This document shows positions 49,954 through 59,884 of a stretch of 64,000 bases of DNA, piece after piece. This DNA is from Oscarella lobularis (taxonomy: Eukaryota; Porifera; Homoscleromorpha; Homosclerophorida; Oscarellidae), in NCBI RefSeq assembly GCF_947507565.1, contig NC_089193.1:992001-1056000 (forward strand), in the 5' to 3' direction. The notes beneath the pieces are model-generated. The model searched no databases. It saw nothing but the letters and a program-made list of their open reading frames with translations, and had not been told where the DNA came from. A program made the translations under genes and the position numbers. The number at the start of each line of letters is the position of its first letter. Within the stretch, counting starts at the first letter, position 1.

Positions 49954-51770
49954 ATGTATGTTCGCCGATTTCCAGTCTTGTTGCTGATTCAGCTGTCTGC
50001 CGCTGTCCCAAGCAAACCGCTGCTTCCAAGCCGCCAAGTTCTTCCTTCAGTCAAAGACGCGTTATCTGAGGTATTACCATTACCGTGCAAGGAAACAACG
50101 AGTGATATTATGAGACTGACCTAAATTCTAAGGCTGATCTCGGTGACGGTCAACTCCAAGGTAGAGGCAAACGAGCTGCACTCGAGAATACTACGTGTGT
50201 TCCTGAAGGCCCTCCATATCATTTAAATGTTTCAACTATTGCGGTTTGCAACGCCATACGTTGCTGTCATTGTCCATACTCTACGTTACTTTTAGGAGGC
50301 ACCGTTTTTTTTCTACAGATTAGATGGAACGCATGCTGGCCTTGTGGTGGATTTGCTTGAACTTTTGAAAGAAAAAGTTGATTTCACCTACGATCTCACT
50401 GCTGTTTCAAATACGTCCAGTCCGTACAATGAACTGAAATTTCTCTTAGCCAACTGTGTCAGACTTTTTCAGCATACTTATGTAAAGTAATCATGTTCTT
50501 CACAGATGACGGATATTGCTGTTGGAAGCTATTCTGTAACAGCGGAAAGATCCAGAGACTTTATCTTTGTGGGAAATTGCTGGCTACAGTCGAGCACGTC
50601 AATGCTCATTAGAAGAGACTCAAAGTTTAAACCCTTATCTAATATGTTGACCTTTCTCAAACCATTTGACTCTTCTCTATGGATTGCAGTTCTCTTCGCG
50701 CTTCTGTTGTATTCTGTTCCTTTTGGATTGTTTCAACTTCCCAACTGCAGAGGTAGGAACGCTATACCTGTGAAGAATAATGCTCAGACAAAATGTTCTC
50801 CGTGACAGGATTGAGAAAGTACTTCGGACGATTTTACACCGATTCTACTTGGTATCTTTTTAGTTCCTTGAACCAACAGAACAGGGATACTGGTTTTGAA
50901 AAAGACACGCTTTCTACAACAGCAGAAGACGATACTGACGACGGCAATCATCATTTGGCAGGAAGACCTTGCTCTGGACAGGTTTCAAGCGTGTGGCCCT
51001 CTCGCATTCTTCTAGGCGGATGGTATCTTTTTTCGACTATTGCAGTGAGTACCTATACTGCAAATCTGGCAACCTTCTTCGTTTCGGCGGCAATTCAAGA
51101 TAAAATTCCTTTTCAAAGCGTTACAGAGTTGCCCAAGCAAAGTGAATACAAATACGGCACTGTGGCAGGGTCAGCTGTCGAACGACTTTTCAACCTGTCC
51201 ACTCTTGAATACTACAACGAAATTTACGAAGCGATGATGAGTCAAAAAGACGATGTCATGGTTAACTCGACTGACGAGGGCTACCGTCGAGTTCTCAACG
51301 ATCCTAAATATATTTTCATCTGGGACACGCTGGCGTTGCAATACTTCATAAACAAGGATCCTGGCTGCACAGTTCGAGTTATTGGGCAAGGTTTTGGTGA
51401 ATCTGAGTATGGTTTTGGAATGCGAAAAGGCATGCCCTTCGAAGACGATTTCCGAATTGCTTTGCTGGAGTTGCGAGACGAGCAGCGAATCGCTAATTTG
51501 TCGCAAACTTGGTTCTCGACAAATGGAGCCTGTTCAATTCGCATTGATTATTCTGCTAACGAGCCGGATTCTGTTACCCTGACCGAATTCCTAGGAGTGT
51601 TTCTTATCTTGATAGTTTCCCTCGGTCTTTCCGGAATTGTTCGCCTTGTCATATGGCTGCATGGCCAGCAAAATTCTGCTGTAAAGAGTGACGCAGAAAC
51701 TACTCGAATGTTGGCTAAAACGCAAAAGAAAGAAGACAGAAAATCATTTTCGTCGTCTTCCCATTTTTAA
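49954..51770 (+). CDS. Ionotropic glutamate receptor lacking the amino-terminal domain
   Basis: Exons: 49954-50070, 50133-50243, 50296-50457, 50506-50752, 50809-51770; 532 residues. A signal peptide (RRFPVLLLIQLSAA) is followed almost at once by ligand-binding segment S1 (EAPFFFYRLDGTHAGLVVDL); the ligand-carboxylate Arg lies in SVTAERSRD (about 145). M1 (SSLWIAVLFALLLYSVPFGL) is near 186-206, then a pore region with LFSSLNQQ, M3 with TYTANLATFF (the SYTANLAAF gate), S2 with FIWDTLALQYF and YGFGMRKGMPF, and M4 (LGVFLILIVSLGLSGIVRLV). S2 resembles glycine-binding NMDA-type GluN1 (FIWDSAV, FGIGMRK). The segment between pore and M3 is about 40 residues, longer than usual. This is an excitatory cation channel at the plasma membrane; a glycine-type ligand is inferred. 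Full-length receptors are about 900 residues. Confidence 0.92.
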
Positions 51771-52174
51771 TTAATTCAGTCGTCCGTGTTTAGCTGCAGT
51801 GGTATAGTATGTGTCAACGTCGGTCTTTGTATATATAACAACGCCTACTTTGCACTTCTCTTATCATCCGGAGCCGAAAAAATAAGTACAGTCAGTGTCA
51901 CGGTAGAACACGCTGCAATGCATGCTTTAGCTACCTACTTTTGTGACTCTCCTTCCCGGTTTACTTACAGTCTCTCTTTCGACGTCCATGAAGCATTCAG
52001 AAGCATTCTACTTTGTGTAAAGACTCAGAGAAAGACTGCTACAAAGCGATTGCCCGTTAGCGGAAGAAGGACTCACCAAGAAGTCATACGAAACAATTTA
52101 GCTGTACCCACAAAATCAGACAGTCTGACGACAGAAGTACAGTACACTTATAGAAAACCATGTCTGGTTAAAGT
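51771..52174. other. Space between two convergent genes, no gene seen
   Basis: This is probably the 3' untranslated sequence of the glutamate receptor (+) and the LRP-like gene (-). A frame at 51786-52220 overlaps the LRP end and has no recognisable domain. Confidence 0.5.
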
Positions 52175-54810
52175 TCAGCTCGTAGTCGATGGAGGAGGAG
52201 TCGTAGCCTTTCCGACGTAGACAATCTTTTTAGACGATTCTGTCGTTCCGTATTTATTCAGCAGCTTGCACCAGTACTGGCCTTGGTCGTCTGAATTCGC
52301 CTTTGTAATTGTCGTCGTCATCGTCGACGTCGTCATCAAATCGGTGGCATTGAACGTTTTCAACACGTTGCCGTCCTTCATCCAGTAGCCGCCAACGTAG
52401 GAAATTCCCACCTCGTCCATCGCCGGAAAAGCGCACGAAAACGTCGCGTTTGCATTCCACGCGACATTCGGCGTACTGACGGAGGAAAATTTAGGCAAGC
52501 AGTCCACAATGTTTCCCTCGACACAGGAGCATCGACGACCGTCGGGAACAGAATGACAAATTTGAGGGCAGCCGCCGTTTTTCGCACTGCAACCGGTCGT
52601 TCCTATCAGAATCGAATTACATGTAAAAAATGACTAAATATAACACCACTTGTCCTACCTGAAGTTCTCGTAGAATCGTAAACGACGACTCCAGAAAGAG
52701 CGTATTTTGTCTGCAGAATTTTAGTCGCTCCTACAGTTTTCATTACCCAACGCCACACGCCCCTCAGATTGTGATCAGTGAAGTACAACTTCGTTCCGTA
52801 TACGTCGATGGAATTAGGGTGAATATTGATATCGGTCTTGAAGCCGTTCACTATTTTTTTTGTGTTCAGATGATAGCCATAAATCTGAAAAAATAGTTGG
52901 TAAATGAACAAAATTGTATGTAGGAGGGGTACATGGTCTTTATAGGTGTCGCTGTAAAAGACTTGATTTTTCTTGCGATCGAATGCCACGCCGCTCGGCC
53001 GGACGACGTCGGTTGTCAGAGTTTGCCTACTTTCGCCATTCGTGTAAGCCATCTCAACCGTTCTCTTCCCCTGGTCCGTCCAAGCCATGTAGCCTCGAAT
53101 CGGATCGACGGCAACGCTGATGGGCTGTCGAAGATTCGTCGAAATCAAGGCGATTCGACGAGACGGATCGTTCATGTCGACGGCGGAAATCGACTTATTG
53201 TCGCGATCGACGTAGTAAAGAAGACGCGATATCCAATCGATAGCAATACCACCGGGAGATTTCACGTCGGAGAACCAAGGCTTGTCGCCGTCTGGAGACG
53301 TGCCGTTCAGGTAAGCCCGATAGATGCCGCCGCCGCCAGCTTGTTGTCGGCCCCAATAGACGAGCTCGTTCGCGGCGTCAAACGCCAACTCACCGACACT
53401 CTTCGCCGAAATCGGATTGTAGACTCTATTCCGCTCAGACGAGGTGGCGTCCAACCGCGCAGATATAATCGTATCTGCTTCACCAATCAACAAGAATTGA
53501 TCTGCAAGAAAATTAACGATTTGAATAATTTATAGAAGAGGAATACGCTCATACCAGATGGCGGCGACACAAAAATCGACGACGATGTTGCCCTGCCGTA
53601 CGGATTATATACAATGCATCGATAGGTGCCAGGCTGAGTCGCAACATAGCTCGTGTCATTCAACTGATCGTCGTCAATGAGTTTGGTCATGTTACCGTTG
53701 AGCCACCACTCAACATGAGTCACTTGAATTCCCGTCGTCAAAACGTTTTCGTAGCGACATGGAAGCGAATTGCCAACCGTCGCAGTGACACCGGTAGGGC
53801 CATCGATGATTATTGGTAGACAGCCGGCGTTATCCCACGAACTGCAGCCGCATCGACGACCGCCCGGCACGGCGAGACACATTTGCGCGCATCCGCCGTT
53901 GTTGTTGGCGCACGCGTTCGCCGTCGCCGGCGTCGTGACGCGCTTGTCGTCGTAGAATCGTAAAGCGAATGGCATGTTGTTTGTACGATAGATTCGATTC
54001 GCATTGTTGCTCGTCGTTGTCCATCTCCACACGCCTCGCAGGTTGTGATCGGCGAAGTAGACGTCGTCGTCGACGGTGGCCAAACTGAATGGGTGGACGT
54101 CGACCGATTGAACCCGAAAGCGCTTACTCGAGACGAGCGATGTCGCCACGTCCAGTGGAATACCCAGAATCTAGAAAAAGAATATTTTCTAGAAATTACA
54201 TTCATGTTTTTTAATGATCTTACTATATCCGCCCTGGCGTCGCAATGGAAAATCATTCTGTCTCGTCGATTGAAAGTGACGGCTGTGGGAAGTTGAACAA
54301 ATCCCTCGGGGTACACCGATCTTCTATTCTTTCCGTTCATGTACGCCAGTTCGACTCTAGGATAAACTCCCGTGTCTGTCCAAAACATGTAACCAGTCTC
54401 TGGATCGACTTCAATAGATGCCGGTTCAGTAAGATTGCTGTCAATCAACGTCATCTGCATAGTGCCATCGAAACTGATGACGGAGATTGTGCTCAAATTC
54501 CCGTTCCACTCGGTGTAGTACAAGAGCCGAGACATCCAATCAACGGCTATTGCCGTCGGTTGTACTATAGTAATGCCAGTATTTACCACCGATCTCGATT
54601 TGCCTGTCGCGTCGTTCAGACGCGACGACCAGATTTCGCCCATTTCTGGCCGCGTCCAATAGATCATCTCCGTCTTCGCGTCGTAATCGATGCCGTGCGC
54701 GCTTACATTGGTAATTCGCAATATCGCTTCGACCGGATCGGTTGCCGTCGAGGAAAGATTCACGCCTTGAATTTCTCCGTCTTCGGCGAGGAGAAGAAAC
54801 TAAGACGGAC
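52175..54810 (-). CDS. LRP-like YWTD-propeller/EGF/Ig protein, distal part
   Basis: Exons: 54810 or 54799-54224, 54170-53555, 53501-52933, 52884-52659, 52602-52175; 804 residues from FLLLAEDGEI. Order: YWTD propeller (MIYWTRPEMG, YTEWNG, MFWTDTG), EGF (CANNNGGCAQMCLAVPGGRR), Ig domain (VEWWLNG ... GTYRCIVYN), second YWTD propeller starting DQFLLIGEAD, EGF (CSAKNGGCPQICHSVPDGRR), second Ig (YWMKDG ... GQYWCKL), and a Thr/Pro tail with a stop. There is no signal peptide, LDLa repeat or membrane helix. It probably continues the gene at 56231-58827: the strong acceptor at 54811 fits that gene's last donor in phase, but the joined frame then meets a TAG at 54800-54802, between PS and FLLLAED. YWTD/EGF units bind secreted ligands. 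Confidence 0.85.
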
Positions 54811-56259
54811 CTGAAAAAAAGAAAATAAGTAGACGCACACCTAAACAGGGTTCTGCCGAGAATTTTTTAAATGAGGAAGAGGGATTCCTAGCTTCATAGT
54901 TTAGAAATGTTGGGGAAACTTGTCAGTCTGGCGATAAACTGTAAAAAACAGTTACCTTTGCCTATGAGTCTGAAGGTTTGGGTAAAGGACTTCTATATTC
55001 GTGGATTGGGCGAAGGGTCCCCCTTTGGGGGTAAAAAGCTTACAAACTCGTCGTTTGACCGCCACGAGCTCAAAAAAACGCGTCTTCTCGCGTAAAGAAC
55101 TTTTAAAAAAGTCAAAAAAAACATCGACACTTGACACAAACTCCACGGAAGACTATGGAGGTTTATCCGGTGACAGAGGTGCCCCAGGAGCTGGGAGAGA
55201 CATGCGAGAACTAGGAAGGCGTGCCAAGTTACACCCTTGTCAAGTAAGTATAATCAATAATAAACTTAACTAATCTACTCAGGGAGGCGCCTAACGAACT
55301 AAACATCGGCAGGCATTTGAACGAAATACATAGAGGGGACCAACGAAACGGGGAAGGGAAGAAAAGATCCTAGTGCTGTACTTCACCAAAAACCGAAAGT
55401 TGGTGTTGGCCGGATACGATGACAAGCGGTCCGTCGAAGATGGCGAGGAATAAGGCGACCACCGGGCCATAATGCCTCAAGCCTTGGGGAGTGTTGCCAA
55501 TCTCCCTTCTATTCTAGCCAGAGATATCTATGTTCTAGCCACGAGCTCTGCTCTGCTCCATCTGATTAGTACTTGTAAACGCTGGCTATTTATACTCATA
55601 CGCGACTGGGGACGAACGACTGCAGCTATTCACGATCAAAAAGTGCTTTGTTTGAACCAAAACCTCTGCCAATCGGCCGCAAATGCATTTCTGCCGACAA
55701 AAACAAACGAAATTTTGTCGAAAATCAATTCAAAACGCGAAAAAAGACAAAGAATGTGTGCTACGTACGCAAGACACGCCCTGTCACGCTACATTGAGCA
55801 ATGCATGACGTCAATCACCGCGTTGCTACAAAATGCCTTAATACGAAAAGTAGAAGCGATGAATCGGTCGCAAAATGCATTGTTGGTCTATTCTAAAGAC
55901 ATTGAGTCGCTATTTGGACGCGAAAAGCGAACGCATACCTGCGCAGTTATGGCAGTACGCTTGGTCAGCAAAATCAAGGTGCTACGTCGGCTTCTATAAC
56001 GGGCAAGTCAAACGTGCGTTGCACGTGATACGCAAACAATCCGACGAAAACGCTACGTAGCTAGACTATTCGACCCGTTTCTCGTCAAATTACCTAACCA
56101 ATGGGCAGGGTATGATAAAACGTTAGGTACTGGGCACCTTTCACCGTCTAATGGTACTAAAATGCGCGAAATGCCATAAAATTGGTACTAGTAGTACGGG
56201 TCGGCGAGTGATGTAGGGGCAGAACCCTGCCTAAGGAGAATCTTTGATTTTCTCCTTAC
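54811..56259. other. Long gap or intron carrying inserted non-coding sequence
   Basis: This 1.45-kb stretch separates the two halves of the LRP-like locus, while every other intron of the locus except the first (233 bp) is below 90 bp. It starts (minus strand) with a perfect donor C|GTAAGG and ends TTTTTTTCAG. The plus-strand frame at 55472-55999 has no known domain. The segment around 56195-56230 shares a motif (GGGTCGGCGA ... GGGCAGAACCCTG) with the foldback region at about 12461-12513, suggesting a dispersed repeat. Confidence 0.55.
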
Positions 56260-58827
56260 GATCGCACTTCCCCGTCGATGGATTGTAATTGCCGAATTTG
56301 CAGACGCATTGGTATAACGCGCTGTTCTCCGGCACGCAAACCTGATTCGAGGAACAGTCATTGTTCGAACAGGCACTTGTAGCTGAAGAAAATAAAATCA
56401 TTTGAACTTCTACATCGAAACGAGAGCCTATTCATACCGATTGGCGCGGAGCTATTGTAGACGCTTAGGCCGGCTGGTCGCCCGAAGGAAACGTGCGGAG
56501 CAACGAAGACTTTGAAATTGCCGCCGTCTATGTTCACTGATCCCACCTTGTTGTGTTGCCAGTCAGACCAGATGAGCAAGTCGCCGTATATGTCCAAAGC
56601 GTAGGGATGCACTTGAGAGTACGTGCCAATGAGACGTCGATTTGTTCCGTCGAAATTGCAGACTTCGATCTAAACAAGAAGTCGTCGCGCTTACTGTTTT
56701 TTTGGACTAACTTTTCTTCTCTTACTCTATCCAATCTAGCATCGGCCCAGTAGAGAAATCTTTTGGCCAAGTCAAGAGTGATCCCGTTGGGCCATACGAT
56801 TAGCGTGGATACGAGCACCTGACGACGTTCCCCCGTCATTGAAACACGTTCAATTTTCGGCACAGAACCCCAATTCGACCAATAAATCATCCTGAAACAC
56901 ATAGAAATAGAAGTTTAGAGTGGTGCCTAGACAGTAAAAGCAAAGAAGAAAGCGAAAACCGACTTTCCAACTCACCCTTCCGCAATATCCAACTTCAACC
57001 CACGCGGCTTGTCCAAACCACCGATAAGCGTCTTCCGCCAATCGCCCTTCACGCTGACGACGCCGATAATATTAGTCGCTCGGTCCGTATAGTAGAGCAC
57101 TTTGCTGACGTAGTCGACGGCGATGTTTTCCGCATGGGACAGAGGATGATCGTCGAGAACGAGTCGCTTTTGGCCGTCTTTCGTCACTTCGACAATCGCC
57201 CTGTCTGTTATGTCCATAACGTATAACATCTTCGTCGTCGGGTCGACGGTGACCGAGAGGGGCTTCTTGACGGTCGTAATCGGCGCTATCGCCGGTTGAA
57301 GTGCGCCGTTTCTCAACACGTATCCGTGAATCTCGTCGTTTACGACGAGAAAGATAATAGTGTCGGGCTCTATTAGCAGAAAAAAGAATGAATAAAGCAG
57401 ACGAAGATAGTACGTGATGACCGACCGTCGCACGACACGCCGGCACATATCCGTCCCGTCGGCTCAGCAAGGCACATTTGTTCACAATCACCATTGTTCT
57501 GCGAGCAACGGTTCACTTCAAAAAAAATAGAAACAAATGCAATTGAAGAGATGATCGATAAGCGGCGACGGGGCGATTACCGGTTGCGCTCTCGTCCGCG
57601 CGGTAGAGCGAAAGGCCGTAAGGCGTCGATCTCGTCCTCATGACGACGCTGAGTTCCAATTTGCTTAGACTGTCGCTCATCGGCCGGCCGTACACGACGC
57701 GAGCGTAACGATCCGTAAAATAGATCGTCTCCGAAGTGATCGCCATTCCGAAAGGGTGAATGTTCGCGGAAAAGGTCAAAATCACCTGACGATTGTTCCC
57801 ATCGAGGTCGCTCGACTCCATCTGTGAAAAAAGAAAGACGATTGAATCGGATTGAGAGAAGGAACGCGATATAGTCGTGAGATACCTTGTCCGCCTTTCC
57901 GTCGATCCAATAGAGACGTTTGCCAGATATCGTCAATCCGTTGGGCCAGCCGAGGTCATACCCCTCAATTAACGCCATTCGATTATTGCCGCTCATAAAC
58001 GCTCGTTCGATTTTGGCTTTCGATCCCAAATCAATCCAGTACATATACCTTCGGACGAGCGAAAAGACTTATCATCTAACACCCCGTTCGACTCTCGATC
58101 ATTTACCCCATCGACGGTTGGAGAATAATTGAACGTGGTTCGACGAGATCAGTGCTGATGAGCGGCACCGAATAACTACCGTCTAACGTTGCGACGCCGA
58201 TTACATTTAAGCTCGAGTCGGAGAAATAGACGTGCTTGGCCGATGGATCGTAGGCGACTCCGCTCGGTATAACGAGTCGCGAGACGATCGTTCGAACGTT
58301 CGTGCCGTCAACGTTCGAGCTGAAAATCGCTTTGAGAGCAGTGTCCGTCCAGAAAACAGTCTGCGTGTCGACGTCGTGCGCGACGCCGACGACGCGTTGC
58401 GTTTGCGTGTTCTGGATTGTCGTGACCAGGGAGCCGTTCGGAGTCACGAGCCGCAGGGAAGTGGTTTCAGCGACAATGAGAAATTTGTCTGGAACTAATG
58501 GGATGACGTGTTGGCATGAACCCCAAAAAGGGCAAAACAAAAGGCGAACAAAAAGGGCTAGCTTTGTCATTCTAACGCGTGCGAGGAGAGGGAAAAGGAA
58601 TTTGAAGAGATGATAGTCTATCATCTCCGTTACTCTTCCTCCTCTCCCCCTTCTCTCCCTCTCCCCTCCCCAGCAAAGAACGCGACAATCGTTTCCCTAG
58701 GGTTGCGTCTGGTGACGCACTACTTACTTGCTGCTTTAGTTGTAGGAGTTGGATCCATTGCCTCGATTGTCGTCACGACAACGACGGCGAGAGCAACGAA
58801 AAGAGGAATGTGAGATTGCCTTCGCAT
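56231..58827 (-). CDS. LRP-like YWTD-propeller/EGF protein, proximal part
   Basis: Exons: 58827-58728, 58494-58107, 58048-57886, 57821-57581, 57515-57426, 57369-56976, 56891-56726, 56669-56438, 56382-56231; 641 residues, all phases fit. A signal peptide (MRRQSHIPLFVALAVVVVTT) opens the protein. Two units follow, each a six-bladed YWTD-type propeller (VFWTDTA, MYWIDLGSKAKIERA, LYWIDGKAD; VLYYTDRATN, MIYWSNWGSVPKIERV) capped by an EGF (CSQNNGDCEQMCLAEPTGRI; CSNNDCSSNQVC). The pairing of propeller and EGF is that of LRP5/6. Read alone, the protein ends shortly after the second EGF as a secreted form. The last exon contains an exact GTAAGG donor at 56259, so it may instead splice to the distal part. 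Confidence 0.88.
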
Positions 58828-59884
58828 CGCGCCGGTGACGACGTACGACGACGGGCGACGAACTTGAGACGAACTTGAGGGGTGAGCGCCAACCGGTCCG
58901 TGCCAACCTGTGCTCAGCAGTGACGCGCAGACAAATTAGGGCCTACCTGAGCTCAAGGCAACCTCCACATCCGCATCACTCCACCTCGCCCGTGAGCTTT
59001 TACAGTACTGCCATCTTGATAAGACATCCGTAACCGGGTTCACACTGATCAGTGATGCAAAGGAAGTAGGAAGCAGTCTTTTGATTGCCACTAGCACATT
59101 TGCGAAGTGATAATTTTTGGAGTCTTTTTATTGCAGTCCGGAACAGGATCGCGTAACCCAACAGCGACATACTCGAACGAAAGTCGATAAACGAGACCGA
59201 GGATAAATGTTCGGTTTTATTTCGACGTGCGGTGGGGCCACAAGCTCATATTTGCGACATTGTATCACGCTGCGCGTCGTTCCATCGTGCAAAGACCCCG
59301 ATCCGAGATCGACCAAGTGCGCTGATAGTTCGACGATTCTCTACAAGCCGAGGACGCCCATTTCAGTAGCCAAAAAGCTTCAAAACGTAGCAAATCCGCC
59401 AAATCGTTTCCTCTGGTTTCAACATCGCGTGCGTTAGATGTTTACATTCGAACTCTCTTGGACACAAAAACAACAAGTCCGTACGAAACACTAATGACCC
59501 CGTAGACCACAATTAGAAAACAATGATTTTTTGATTGATCAATTAACGACAGCAGCAGCAGCTAAAATAAAGCGAGTTTGAAGGAAAGCCATATAGAAAG
59601 TGAAATCATTCATAGACTATTTTTGTGCACATTACAAAAACTAGCAAAACACGTTCAGCTGAGTATATACCACGAACGCTCTCTAGAAACAATAAAGACT
59701 AGCTGCAGACAATAGTCAATAATATATACCACGAAAGCTCTCTAAAACTATTCTAGTAACAGACGAGCTGCAGACAATATTAAACAATTATAAATTCTAC
59801 AAGATACCTAACTGTATTTTCTACAATTAAAGTTCACCTTCCTCGTGGTTTTTAGCCTTCTCCCTAACCCTAAATACCTTAGTG
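58828..59884. other. Intergenic region, no gene supported
   Basis: Short frames on both strands (59128-59437) lack recognisable domains. An imperfect tandem duplication of about 60 bp lies at about 59665-59790, with TATACCACGAA ... GCTGCAGACAATA in both copies. Confidence 0.5.

Noticed and set aside
55148-55205. Collagen-like GxY triplets
   Set aside because: Only a few triplets in a short frame with no gene context; likely chance.
55472-55999. A 175-residue plus-strand frame
   Set aside because: No domain, biased composition, and located in probable inserted sequence opposite the LRP-like locus.
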